A stretch of DNA of 64,000 nt from Streptomyces spirodelae (GTDB taxonomy: Bacteria; Actinomycetota; Actinomycetes; Streptomycetales; Streptomycetaceae), in assembly GCF_017676385.1 (NCBI RefSeq), contig NZ_JAFFZN010000004.1:307064-371063 (forward strand), written 5' to 3'. The translations under genes and the position numbers were made by a program. Shown here one piece after another: positions 50,503 through 61,215 of this stretch. The notes beneath the pieces are model-generated. The model was not told the origin of the DNA and did no database searches. It worked only from the letters and a program-made list of their open reading frames with translations. Position 1 is the stretch's first letter, and each line of letters opens with the position of its first letter.

Positions 50503-51296
50503 TCAACTGACGTTGGCCTCCGATGTTCGTGCGCGGGTGGTGGCGAGGCGGTAGGAGTCGGTGCCTGTTTCGATGATGGTGCCGTTGAAGGCGAGGCGGT
50601 CGACGATGGCCGCGCAGAGTCGGGGGTCGGTGAAGGTCTTGGTCCAGCCGCCGAAGGACTCGTTGGAGGCGGTGGCGACGCTGTTCTTCTCCTCGCGTTC
50701 GGTCAGGACCTGGAAGAGGAATTCGACGCCGTGGCCGTCGAGTTCCGTGTAGCCGAGTCAGTCGATGCAGAGCAGGTCGACGCGGCCGTAGCGGGCGATG
50801 GTCTTGTTCAGCTGCTTCTCGTCGGCGGCCTCGACCAGCTCGTTCACCAGTTTCGTGGCGAGGGTGTAGCGCACCCGGTAGCCCTTCATGGCGGCTTCGG
50901 TGCCCAGCGCGATGAGCATGTGAGACTTGCCGGTGCCGGAGTCACCGATCAGGCAGAGGGGCTGGCCCTTCTTGATCCAGTCGCAACTGGCGAGGGTGTG
51001 GACGGTGGCCGGGTCGATGTTGGGGTCGGCGTCGAAGTTGAAGGCGCGCAGGGACTTCTCTCTGGGGAAGTTGGCGGCCTTGATCTGCCGTTCCGAGCGG
51101 CGTCGGTCGCGGTCGTCGCACTCGGCCATCAGGAGTTCGGCGAGGAACCCGCGATAGGTCATCCGGTCTTTGACCGCCTGGTCGGCGATCTCGGAGAACA
51201 CGCCGCGGATCGAGGGTAGCCGCAGCATGCGGCAGGGGTGTCGATGGCGGCGTCGGCGGCCTGCTCGGTCAAGCCTCGCTGGCGGGGCAGGGTCAC
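50503..51296 (-). pseudogene. istB: IstB transposition helper ATPase, broken
   Basis: The GTG start (51296) overlaps the istA stop, the usual IS21 layout, giving VTLPRQRGLTEQAADAAIDT. A one-base loss near 51,240 shifts the frame, which then reads CRMLRLPSIRG, YRGFLAELLMAECDDRDRRR and the Walker A GDSGTGKSHMLIALG. At Walker B the expected DEL is D-TGA-L (stop at 50758-50760). The same frame continues to 50503 with LGYTELDGHGVEFLFQVLTE, REEKNSVATASNESFGGW and DRLAFNGTIIETGTDSYRL. It encodes no working AAA+ ATPase. Confidence 0.85.
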
Positions 51297-52927
51297 TGGG
51301 CTTCTCCCTCACGGTGGTCATCGCCGCTGGTGCGGCGATGGTGAAGCAACTGGTCGTAGGCGGTCACCGAGGGCAGGGGCCTGGTGTCCGGGGGAAGATG
51401 CGCCAGGCGCCACTCATGCAGGGAGGTCACGGTCGCCGCCGGCTGGCCTGCGTGGGTGTGCATCGGGGGTGTCGTGGCGGGTTCGTTCTCTGCCTGGGCG
51501 GCTTCGCGGGCTTCCAGTGCGACGGCGTCCGCGGTCAGTGCGTCGGCACGCAGTGCGGCGGCCAGGCCCGCGACGATGTGTTCGTGGGGCAGGTGGCGGC
51601 CCAGCAGCAGCACCTCGATCAGGGCTCGGGTGCCGTCTCGCTCGCCGTGGACCTTGCGGGCCTGGGCCCACCAGGCGTCGTGTATCGGGGTAAATCTTCC
51701 CGCTGAGCGGGCTTGCTCCAGCGCGGTCGCGGGGAACGCGCCGGGTTTGCGGACCAGGGCTTCGAGGTAGTGGTCCAGCTCCAGGTGGCAGCCGCCTTTG
51801 GCGATGAGCCGTTCGTGTCGGGCCACTTCGACGTTTTGGTCGTAGACCACCAGGTGAGAGGCGTGGAGGACTACACGTACTCGTCGGCCGATTAGGCGGA
51901 CGGGGACCGAGTAGCGGTTGGCCCATACCGGGATCTGGCTGTAGCGGTCGACCCGCGGGGTGAAGATCCGGCACGTCTCGAAGGGCTCTTCGGGCAGCGG
52001 CATCAGCAACGGTCGCTCGTCCACGAAGTACTCGCCCACGGTCGTGGGCCGGGCGTCGATGCGGCGGGCGTCGTCTTGCCGGTCCCACTGCTCGACCAGC
52101 TCGTTCAGCTCGGCGAGCGAGTCGACCTCGGGGACGGGGACGAAATGGTTGCGGCGGAAGTAGCCGATCTGGCCCTCGACCCCGCCCTTCTCGTGGGCGC
52201 CCTCGATGCCGGGCCGGCAGTAGAAGCTTTCGATGCCCAAGTGTGACTTGAAGGCGATCCAGCGATCCGATTCCACCCGGGCCCGCTTCAGCCCCAGCAC
52301 CTGGGCGACGGCCGCTTTGAGGTTGTCGTAGCGCACCTTGCTGCGGGGGACGCCGCCCAGTGTCCGCAGCGCGTGCACGTGTCCTTCGAAGAAGGCTTCC
52401 TGACCGCAGGAGGCGAACACTCGGTGGACGGCCTTGCCGGAATACGACAGCCGGAGGGAGAAGAGGTAGCAGATGACCAGCTCGCCGGCCAGCCGCACCG
52501 TCACGTCGCCGAAGTCGACCTCGGCCTCCATGCCCGGCGGGTGGGTCTGCGGGATGAACGCCTCCAGCGGCGCCTCCCCCGATTCGACCAGGATCTGTGG
52601 CTTCCGGACGGCGACGTAGCGGCGGACCATGCCGTAGGAGACATCTGCAGCGTGCTCCTCGATCAGCCGGTGGAAGATCCGGGTGACGGTGTGCCGCTGC
52701 TTGCGCGGAGCGTCCAGATCCGCCCGCAAGATCGCGTCGATCACCGGCTTGAACGGGTCCAAGGAGGTCTCCCGGGGTGGGAGCTTCTTCCGCGGCTCCG
52801 GCCAGGCCGCGTCCAACGCCTTCCGCACCGTCCGCCACGTCACACAGTGCGTACGCTCCAGCTGCCGCATCGACATGCCGCCACGGTGGTCACGCCGGAT
52901 CGCCGCATACAGCTCGACCTTCGACAT
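51293..52927 (-). CDS. istA: IstA transposase of the IS21 element
   Basis: DDE transposase of 544 residues, a normal IS21 length. In order: N-terminal helix-turn-helix (HRGGMSMRQLERTHCVTWRT), RKQRHTVTRIFHRLIEEHAA, catalytic core with EAEVDFGDVTVRL (first Asp), VRYDNLKAAVAQVLG (second Asp) and ESFYCRPGIEGAHEKGGVEG (Glu), and a C-terminal beta domain (FTPRVDRYSQIPVWANRYSV). All catalytic residues are present. It overlaps istB by four bases. Because istB is broken here, transposition would need IstB from elsewhere. Confidence 0.92.
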   Translation of the reverse strand: MSKVELYAAIRRDHRGGMSMRQLERTHCVTWRTVRKALDAAWPEPRKKLPPRETSLDPFKPVIDAILRADLDAPRKQRHTVTRIFHRLIEEHAADVSYGMVRRYVAVRKPQILVESGEAPLEAFIPQTHPPGMEAEVDFGDVTVRLAGELVICYLFSLRLSYSGKAVHRVFASCGQEAFFEGHVHALRTLGGVPRSKVRYDNLKAAVAQVLGLKRARVESDRWIAFKSHLGIESFYCRPGIEGAHEKGGVEGQIGYFRRNHFVPVPEVDSLAELNELVEQWDRQDDARRIDARPTTVGEYFVDERPLLMPLPEEPFETCRIFTPRVDRYSQIPVWANRYSVPVRLIGRRVRVVLHASHLVVYDQNVEVARHERLIAKGGCHLELDHYLEALVRKPGAFPATALEQARSAGRFTPIHDAWWAQARKVHGERDGTRALIEVLLLGRHLPHEHIVAGLAAALRADALTADAVALEAREAAQAENEPATTPPMHTHAGQPAATVTSLHEWRLAHLPPDTRPLPSVTAYDQLLHHRRTSGDDHREGEAQ

Positions 52928-52985
52928 CGGCGGCGTGACCAGGACGTTTCACCGGGAGCATCTCGATGCTGCCCCGGCAAGCACC

Positions 52986-53081
52986 CAGGTGCCTCCCAAA
53001 CTCGTGAACATTACCCGACCGTGGACCAGGACGCCTCCCAAACCCGTCAACAACCGACTTCACAACTCGCGAACAAAGCCA
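52986..53081 (-). repeat. IS21 right-end repeats
   Basis: Two internal repeats (52986-53010 and 53027-53052, core CCTCCCAAAC-Y-CGT-N-AACA) and an outer end ...AACAAAGCCA (ending at 53081). A third, weaker copy lies between (53057-53075). Together they mirror the left end. Confidence 0.8.
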
Positions 53082-53088
53082 GTCACCT
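53082..53088. repeat. Target-site duplication, right copy (GTCACCT)
   Basis: Second copy of the 7-bp duplication, immediately outside the right end of the IS21 element. See the left copy at 49,489. Confidence 0.85.
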
Positions 53089-53174
53089 ACTCGGCAGCGA
53101 GTGGAAGCATCGATGCGGGGAAACTGGAGCTGCTTCGTGTCACAGGCAGCCGTACTGCCACCCCGCTCCCTTGA
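53082..53174 (+). pseudogene. XRE-MmyB-like regulator, 3' end
   Basis: Reads VTYSAASGSIDAGKLELLRV and TGSRTATPLP to a TGA, the usual YTAxPGS..A..L.LL end of this regulator family. Joined to the 5' part across the duplicated GTCACCT it gives DLRTVTYSAASGS in one frame. The stretch 53175-53653 up to the chitinase gene holds no gene I can support. Confidence 0.75.
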
Positions 53175-53653
53175 CCGGGGCTACCGGGCGGGCTCGCCGC
53201 GCCGTTCGGGCGAACCTCACCGCTGGCCCCGACCACCCGGTGAGGGGATGCCCGGCGAGGCGGCTCATCGGTGGCGCCTCCCGTGACCGTCACCGGCCGC
53301 ACCAGCGTCGACCACCTGCCGCAACGACGGGCCGAGGTCGGTCACCGGCGGGTCGCCACGACATCGGCCAGGGGGCCCACGGCCGGTGGCCGACAGCTGG
53401 GCAGAGTCGGAGAAGAGCGGTAGCGACTGAGGGTGAGTCGAGTCGTGCCTGAGCCGCGGCCGATCGGGCGCCGCCCGTCACCGCCGTACGGGCCACTCCG
53501 AGGCGGCGGACTGAACCGAACGGTGACCGCGGCCGTTGCTGGGGACGGTGCCGACAGCTGCTATCGGTCCGAACGATCGACGGACTGATCACGCCCTCCA
53601 GGGTTCCCAGGACGGACGACAGGCACCCCCAGCACCCTACCCGCGAGGTGACC

Positions 53654-54934
<1,281 letters not shown>

Positions 54935-54962
54935 GGCGGAAACCGCCCGACGCGTCCCATGT

Positions 54963-54993
54963 GAGGCCCTGCGGGTTTGTACCGCGGGGCCTC
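54963..54993 (+). terminator. Terminator hairpin after the chitinase gene
   Basis: GAGGCCCTGCGG (54963-54974) pairs with CCGCGGGGCCTC (54982-54993) with one G-U type mismatch and a 7-nt loop. It lies 29 bp past the stop. The following 54994-55439 holds no gene I can support. Confidence 0.7.
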
Positions 54994-55439
54994 TCGTCCG
55001 CCCCTCAGCCGCGCCCGCACCGGTTGAGCACAACCGACAGGGCCCTCACAGCACCGAGGACGTGATCACGGTGGTACCCCGGTGCCGCTCCGAATAGGCC
55101 CCGGCCTACAGCAGCGCGATGGGCAGCGCCGTCCCCCGTAGGAGGTGGTAGCAGCGCAGTTGGCCGACAGCGAAGCCGAGCGACAGCAGGCTGAGGCAGA
55201 CGAGCGTGCCCCCGCCGGCGCCCGGCGAGCGAAAGGCACTGCAGGACGGCTGCCACGCCCGCAAGGCATGACTCTGTCGACTGGTCAGGCGCCAACCGGC
55301 AGCGGCGCAATGACTGTTACGTCGCCGGAGCGGGGCGCCACCGTATGGGGGTGGCGCCCCGCCTCATCGCTCTGCTGTTCGCCCGGAGAGGTCACCTCGC
55401 CTGCAGAGCACCTTCCTCTGCAAGCATCTCCACGTCATT

Positions 55440-56145
55440 TCACCGACCCGCCATCACGCCTGGAACGAAGTGCCGCTGGAAGGCGAAGAAGATCGCCACT
55501 GGCAGGGTCAGGGAGAGGAAGGCTCCGGGTGCCAGTACGGCGATGCTGTTGCCGAACTGTCGCATCTCCGATCGCAGGGCCACAGTCAATGGCTGCGACT
55601 GGCTGTCGGCGAAGATCAGGGCCACCAGCATGTCGTTCCACACCCACAGGAACTGGAAGCTCGCCAGGGATGCGATCGCCGGTCGTCCCAGCGGGAGGAC
55701 CAGCCGGAGGAAGATCCGCCACTCGCTGCCGACCGTCCATCCGAGCGGCCTCCAACCTTTCGCGGGGGATTTCCGCGAAGTGGTTCCGCAGCAGGAAGAC
55801 GGCGAACGGCAGCCCGTACGCGACGTGGAAGAGGACCACTCCGGGAATCGCGCCGAAGAGCCCGCCCGCGCCGAACATCGTGGCCACCGGCAGCAGGCCG
55901 ACCTGGATGGGCACCACGAGCATGCCCGCCACGATCACGAAGATCCAGTCGCGGCCGGGGAACTCCAGCCAGGCGAAGGCGTATCCGGCCAGGGCCGCGA
56001 CCACCACGACGGTCACCGTGATGGGCACCGAGATCAGCACCGTGTTCCAGAAGGCATCGACGATGCCCGAGTTGTCCAGCAGGGCCGAGTAGCCGTCCAA
56101 GGACAGACTACCGGGGTTGGTGAGGGCGTTCCACGAATCCCGGCA
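55440..56145 (-). pseudogene. Sugar ABC transporter permease (MalG type), truncated and frameshifted
   Basis: The minus strand reads WNALTNPGSLSLDGYSALLD, FWNTVLISVPITVTVVVVAA, MLVVPIQVGLLPVATMFG and the EAA-loop start ERLEAARMDG. A one-base shift near 55,725 follows, after which SEWRIFLRLVLPLGRPAIAS, VWNDMLVALIFADSQSQPLT and FFAFQRHFVPGVMAG complete the protein. The first helix or two are missing because the sequence ends at a junction near 56,146. No partner genes remain. Confidence 0.75.
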
Positions 56146-56204
56146 GTGGCGAGGACCAGGAAACAGCGCCTCGCCACGGCGCGCCCGCAGACGGTCGGCC
56201 GGAG

Positions 56205-57064
56205 GTGAGCGCGGCCTACTCAGGGGCCGAGACCAAGGCGCTGGTGCCCGGCCAGACGGACACGATCACGCTCCGCGGCCTCGGTATGCCCCGGGATCCC
56301 TACCCCCTCACCGTCGCTGACGGACGCGGCCCCCTACAGGTCCCACGAGGCGGTCGCTGGTCAGGGACTGCTCGATCTGCTGGACGTGGTCGGCGACTGG
56401 GTGCGGGTCACGGTCGGCGGCAACCCTTAGGAGCTGCATATAGTCGGGCGCAGCATCGAGCCGGAGGACTACGGCCGGGTGATCTCGACGACGCTCGACA
56501 CACTGAGCGAGGGCGGCATCGCCCCGCGCTCCGGCTTCTATCACCTCGTGCTGGACGAGGATTCCGACCCCGCTGCCGTCGCCGCCGGGCTCTCCTCGGC
56601 AATTGAAGGGCGGGGCGGACGTACGGGAGATCCCCAACCCGGTACGCGAACTGTCCGCCGTGCACGGAGCGCTGGGCGGGCTGACCACCGTGCTGGCACT
56701 GATCGCGCTGGCCGAGCTGTCGACGACGATCGCGGGCGTATGGGACCGCCGCCGGGATCTGCTCGCCCTCAGAGCCATCGGACTGACGCCACGGCAGATC
56801 ATGGCGGTGATCGTGGCCGGGACCGGCTTCACCGCCCTGGCCGACGCTCTCGTCGAAACAGCGGTCGGCACCCTCATATCGCCGCGGCTGATCGACTTGC
56901 AGGGCCGGTCCAGCGGTATCGGCGCCGGTGTCGCCCAGCAGCCGCCGCTCGCGGCGCTGCTTGTCCTGGCCGCCGCCGTGGTGGGCGCGGTCGCCGTTTC
57001 CATGCTCCCGGCCTCGCGCGCGGTACGGCAGCGGCTCGCGGACACACTCGGAGACTCGCTCTGA
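56205..57064 (+). pseudogene. FtsX/MacB-like ABC permease, C-terminal part, broken
   Basis: Reads AYSGAETKALVPGQTDTITL, then GLLDLLDVVGDWVRVTVGGN, an in-frame TAG, ELHIVGRSIEPEDYGRVIST and AAVAAGLSSAIEG. After a frame change it gives ADVREIPNPVREL, TTVLALIALAELSTTIAGVW, RRDLLALRAIGLTPRQIMAV and a last helix pair before the stop at 57064. This is the C-terminal third of a large duplicated FtsX-type permease. At least two frame changes and a stop codon disable it, and it begins at the junction near 56,150-56,200. Confidence 0.7.
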
Positions 57065-57407
57065 ACCCTGCGGTTTGCGGTGATCATCGGGCGGCCGGGC
57101 CCGTGGGGGCGCGCCGGCTGGCGACCCCGAGAACACGCCGCCGAACGTGGCTCTCCGGGTAGAGCGGGCCCGTGCGCTGCAGGGCGACGCCATGTGAAAC
57201 GCCGACGTCTGGGAGGGCCAACCGGCCGCGCCGGGAACAGCAGGTCCGGTCGGTGCTGTTGCATCTGCCGAGGCACCGGCGCCGCACGGGCGGGGGACAT
57301 GGAGACCACAAGGTTGTCCGCTTGCCGGAATCCGGACCCCGGGATCGCGGTACGCCCGCGCACACTCGGACCAGAACGTATGTGTATTTGTCCAGGAGGA
57401 CTGCTTG

Positions 57408-58241
57408 ATGATTGACCGGCCCTTGACGCTCATGGCAGTGCACGCCCACCCCGACGACGAGGCCACCGGAACCGGAGGGGTCCTCGCGCGGTACGCGGCG
57501 GAGGGCATCCGCACGGTTCTCGTGACGTGTACCGACGGTGGTTGCGGTGACGGACCGGGGGGTGTCAAGCCGGGCGATCCGGGGCACGATCCGGCAGCCG
57601 TCGCGTTGATGCGCCGTCAAGAACTCAAGGCGAGCTGTGACGCCCTGAAGATCAGCGATCTGGAGATGCTGGACTACGCCGACTCCGGAATGATGGGCTG
57701 GCCGAGCAACGACGCCCCCGGATCGTTCTGGCAGACCCCTGTGGCGGAAGGTGCCGCCCGACTCGTGGAACTCATGCGGCATTACCGGCCTGATGTGGTC
57801 GTCACCTATGACGAGAACGGCTTCTATGGCCACCCCGATCACATCCAGGCGCACCGCATCACGATGGCGGCGCTGGAGATGACCGATCTGGCACCGAAGG
57901 TGTACTGGACGACGATGCCCCGCTCGGGGATGCAGCGGTTCGGCGAGATCATGCGCGAGTTCGGTGAGGACATGCCGGAGCCGGATCCTGCCGAGGCCGC
58001 CGCGCTGGCTGAGATCGGTCTCCCCGACGACGAGATCACCACGTGGGTGGACACCACCGCATTCAGCGGTCAGAAGTTCGACGCGCTGGCTGCGCACGCC
58101 AGTCAGGGCGAGAACATTTTCTTCCTCAAGATGGGCAAGGAGCGGTTCGGTGAGTTGATGGGCATGGAGACGTTCGTACGTGTCAAGGACGCCACGGGCG
58201 CAGCCGTGCCCGAGAACGATCTCTTCGCCGGGCTGCGCTGA
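57408..58241 (+). CDS. PIG-L/LmbE family deacetylase (Mca/MshB-like)
   Basis: Zinc-dependent enzyme of about 277 residues. Metal site AVHAHPDDEATG at residues 10-21, then TCTDGGCGDGPGG, YADSGMMGWPSNDAPGSFWQ, YDENGFYGHPDHIQAHRI and FSGQKFDALAAHASQGENIF. This pattern fits mycothiol S-conjugate amidase and MshB relatives, which remove acyl or glucosaminyl-linked groups in mycothiol metabolism. True Mca or another LmbE paralogue cannot be told apart here. ATG 57408 follows AGGAGGA. It stands alone. Confidence 0.85.
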   Translation: MIDRPLTLMAVHAHPDDEATGTGGVLARYAAEGIRTVLVTCTDGGCGDGPGGVKPGDPGHDPAAVALMRRQELKASCDALKISDLEMLDYADSGMMGWPSNDAPGSFWQTPVAEGAARLVELMRHYRPDVVVTYDENGFYGHPDHIQAHRITMAALEMTDLAPKVYWTTMPRSGMQRFGEIMREFGEDMPEPDPAEAAALAEIGLPDDEITTWVDTTAFSGQKFDALAAHASQGENIFFLKMGKERFGELMGMETFVRVKDATGAAVPENDLFAGLR

Positions 58242-59181
58242 TCCACCCGTCCGACCGGATCCTGGGAAACTCCCCGTCCGAGCCGCGCAATCAAGCGCGT
58301 CACATACCCGGAGGATGCTCCGCAAGTTCTGCCTGGGCAGCCCACGACCAGATCCACGCCGGCGACGTCGCCCTGTGCCCGCGCACGCCCAGCGCCCAGA
58401 AGTTGTGGCGCCAGGCGCAGCTGCTGCGGCTGCGAACGGTCCTCGTCCGGTTCGAGTGACTGTGTGAGCACCAGGTCGGCGATGTCGCGCGGCTGCGCGA
58501 GCTCGGCGTGGAGCTGGTCGGGGGCGGTGATCGGATAGCACCGGGGGCTCTTCCTGGGCCGGTGCGGAGCGCCGCTGCGGGCCCGGAGCCGGGATCGTGG
58601 GCCCGTTCCGCTCGGTTCGCGGCTGCTCGGCGCTGTGGGGCAGGCCCGGTCCGGAGCGCCGACTCCACGGAGAAGTGGTGACCCGTCACGGTCCCCCGCC
58701 AGGGACTACGGAGGCGTCCGTGCGGGCACCGCACCCAACGTGACCGCTCTGGCCCCGCGGCTGCGGGACATCGTCTTCCTGCTGCGCCGCGAGGACATTG
58801 CTCCGGACTACGGACTACGTGCTGCTGGCCGAGCAGCTCCACACCTGGCAGCAGGGCGGCGGAGCCGACACCGTCCGCCGGAACGGGGCTCGCTCCTTCC
58901 ACGCCCGGCACTTGCCCGCCCCCGGCGAGAACACCACCGCCGCTGCACCGGACACCGGTGGCTTTGTCGCTGAGACCCGGCTCTGGTCCACCCCGTGTGG
59001 AGCGGTGACGTTCGGTCAGGCCAATGGGACTCGCTTGCGAGGGAGTTCGGCCCCGCGCGGCCGAACATCTGGCGGGTTGGAGCTGCTCTGTGAAACCACC
59101 GGCACCCGTGGGCCGCCTCCACTAGCCTGACTTGTTGCTCGCGCGCCGTGTGGCGCCGGTGGCGAAGGAGGCTGTGCTGCT
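58242..59181. other. Long intergenic stretch with no recognised gene
   Basis: About 940 bp. Short frames (for example AWAAHDQIHAGDVALCPRTP near 58,340 and YVLLAEQLHTWQQGGGADTV near 58,815) look protein-like but match no family I know. The stretch may contain decayed genes. A strong ribosome site GAAGGAGG at 59,164-59,171 belongs to the kinase gene that follows. Confidence 0.4.
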
Positions 59182-61038
59182 GTGCTGGCGCTGCGGGATC
59201 ACGATCCGGAACGGATTGCGAGCTACCGGTTGCTCGGTCGGCTCGGAGAGGGCGGGATGGGCGTGGTGTACCTCGCCCGGTCGTCGAGGGGGCGGATGGT
59301 GGCCGTGAAGTCGATTCGCGCCGAGCTGGCGGCAGTCCCGGACTTCCGGACCCGGTTCGCCAACGAGATCACCGTGGCCCAGCAGGTCGGCGGGGAGTGG
59401 ACGGCCGCCGTGCTGGACGCCGACCCGCACGCTGAGCGGCCCTGGGTCGCCACCGCCTACATTCCCGGGCCCACCCTCACCGATGTGGTGAACCGGCACG
59501 GCCCGCTACCGGAAAGGGCGGTGCGCGGCCTGGCATCCGGACTGTGTGAGGCCCTGGCCGACATCCACGCTGCCGGGCTCGCCCACCGTGATCTGAAGCC
59601 CTCGAACATCATGATCACCATCGACGGACCGAAGGTGATCGACTTCGGCATCGTGCGCGCGCTGGACGACCCGACCCGCGGCGGACTGACCTCCACCGGA
59701 CTGATCGTGGGCACGCCCGGGTTCATGGCCCCCGAGCAGATCCGCGGCGAGCGTCTCACCCAGGCCAGTGACGTCTTCTCGTTGGGCGCTGTGCTCGCCT
59801 TTGCCGCCTGCGGGAACTTGGCCTTCGAGACGCCCGGGGGACAGGCGCACGCCATCATGTACCGGGTGGTGCACGAGGAACCGGACCTCACCGGCGTCCC
59901 GAACCCACTCCTTCCCCTCATCCGGGACTGTCTGGCCAAGGACCCGGCCGCCCGGCCGACCCTCGACGCGCTCCGGGCCCGAGAAGAGACGCGATACCGC
60001 CCCCTCGGGCCGTGGCTGCCGGCCGCCGTCCTGGCCCGGCTGGGGCAGGAGGCGGCACAACTACTCGAACGCGAAGACCCGCACACCCGGGCGACACCCG
60101 ATGCCGCCCCGGCCCTGACGCCCCCACTGCCACAGGTGACCGTGACTGAGCCGACCAGCCCCGTCACCGCGCCAATCACCGTCCCCGACACGCCGCAGCG
60201 CCCGGCCCATCCCTCACGCGAGGACGAGCAGCCGCGGCGCACGCTGGCAGAGGAACGCAACGGGAGAAGGGCGCCGGGGCCCTCCCCCATCGCTGTGTAC
60301 GTAGCACTCGCCCTGTACACCGCCGTGGCCGTGGGCACAGCCGCCGTAATCATGATCGGCCGAAGCGAGAACTTTCGGGGCTGGGGCACCGCGAACACCG
60401 CCGCCACATGGGGGTCACTTCAGGTCGTCTCCGGACTCGGTCTCATCGTGTGCTGGCTGATCTGGTTCGCCCAGGCGCGCGCCATCGCCGAGCACCTCGC
60501 CCCTGGACGGCTGCGATACCGCCCCTCCACGGCCGTCCTCGCCTGGTTCATCCCAGTCGGCAACCTCTACCTGCCCAAGCAGATCGCCAACGACATCTGG
60601 CACGCCTCCAGCCCACCTACCCGTCCCGGCGCAATGGCCCCGGGCGCCCGGCTTCACCTCTGGTGGGGTTTCTGGCTCGCCACCTTGCTGACTTGGCCGG
60701 TGTTCTGGGGGACGCTCAGATGGGATGAGATCGGCCTGGAGCCCATCTACGACCGATCGATGCAAGCACTGGATATCTATCCTGTGGAAGTAGTTGGGTA
60801 TGATTTGGGGCTCATGGGGTATATGTCTGTAATTCTCCGCCTCTTTGTCGTTCCCGCCGCCGTAATGGCTGCCCGCTACATCCACGAGCTGACGGTAATG
60901 CAGCGAGCACGACTCATCGCCTCGGCCGCAATTGCCCCCGCTCCTCGCCGTCAGCCTGCTTGGCTGATCGCCGGGGAGGCGATCGTGGCCGCTGGTGCGC
61001 TCTGGTGCATTGGCTACCTTTGGAGTAAGACATGGTGA
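59182..61038 (+). CDS. Membrane Ser/Thr protein kinase with C-terminal DUF4328-like domain
   Basis: Protein of 618 residues. Residues 10-275 are a PknB-type kinase: Gly loop LGRLGEGGMGVVYLARS, Lys in VAVKSIRAE, catalytic AHRDLKPSNIM, DFGIVRALDD, and APEQIRGE. A Pro/Thr-rich linker (PPLPQVTVTEPTSPVTAPIT) leads to a membrane part of about five helices resembling DUF4328 (WFAQARAIAEHLAPGRLRYR, PVGNLYLPKQIANDIWHAS). The kinase faces the cytoplasm. The membrane part may sense a signal. GTG 59182 is preceded by GAAGGAGG. A second kinase gene lies 1.1 kb downstream on the same strand. Confidence 0.88.
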   Translation: MLALRDHDPERIASYRLLGRLGEGGMGVVYLARSSRGRMVAVKSIRAELAAVPDFRTRFANEITVAQQVGGEWTAAVLDADPHAERPWVATAYIPGPTLTDVVNRHGPLPERAVRGLASGLCEALADIHAAGLAHRDLKPSNIMITIDGPKVIDFGIVRALDDPTRGGLTSTGLIVGTPGFMAPEQIRGERLTQASDVFSLGAVLAFAACGNLAFETPGGQAHAIMYRVVHEEPDLTGVPNPLLPLIRDCLAKDPAARPTLDALRAREETRYRPLGPWLPAAVLARLGQEAAQLLEREDPHTRATPDAAPALTPPLPQVTVTEPTSPVTAPITVPDTPQRPAHPSREDEQPRRTLAEERNGRRAPGPSPIAVYVALALYTAVAVGTAAVIMIGRSENFRGWGTANTAATWGSLQVVSGLGLIVCWLIWFAQARAIAEHLAPGRLRYRPSTAVLAWFIPVGNLYLPKQIANDIWHASSPPTRPGAMAPGARLHLWWGFWLATLLTWPVFWGTLRWDEIGLEPIYDRSMQALDIYPVEVVGYDLGLMGYMSVILRLFVVPAAVMAARYIHELTVMQRARLIASAAIAPAPRRQPAWLIAGEAIVAAGALWCIGYLWSKTW

Positions 61039-61215
61039 TGCCGAGCCAGGAGAACCCGCAGCTGCGGCCGTATCGCTGGCTCTGTATCTAGGTGTCGGCT
61101 CTGGCTCATTTCTTGTGGTTCCGTACGCAAGATGACTGTTGATCTTCGTGTGACGTCGATTGAGGTCGCCCGAAAGTCGCCCGGCTGGAATGCGGTGTGG
61201 TCGGCAGTCCTTCGT

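Larger units (their letters stand above)
49496..53081. mobile_element. IS21-family element with methyltransferase cargo
   Basis: A 3,586-bp element. The left end begins TGGCTTCGTT, and the right end read inwards begins TGGCTTTGTT. On both sides, 29 bases in, comes TGTTGA-Y-GGGTTTGGG, with further related repeats inside, the multiple terminal repeats of IS21. A 7-bp direct duplication flanks it. It carries istA (intact), istB (broken) and a complete SAM methyltransferase gene between istB and the left end, in convergent orientation. Ordinary IS21 elements are about 2-2.5 kb and carry only istAB. Insertion split the XRE-MmyB-like gene. Confidence 0.88.

Noticed and set aside
51414..52838. 474-codon minus-strand frame overlapping istA
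   Set aside because: It is the istA sequence in another frame, Arg/Gly/Pro-rich. The 51,293-52,927 frame holds the DDE motifs.
49504..53052. Taking TGTTGA...CAACA (49,525-53,052) as the IS21 termini
   Set aside because: No target duplication flanks those points, while ends at 49,496 and 53,081 have matching outer repeats and GTCACCT on both sides.
53175..53653. Third copy of the A/B dispersed repeat upstream of the chitinase gene
   Set aside because: Only the short string GTCACAGGCAG is shared. No extended alignment to either copy was found.
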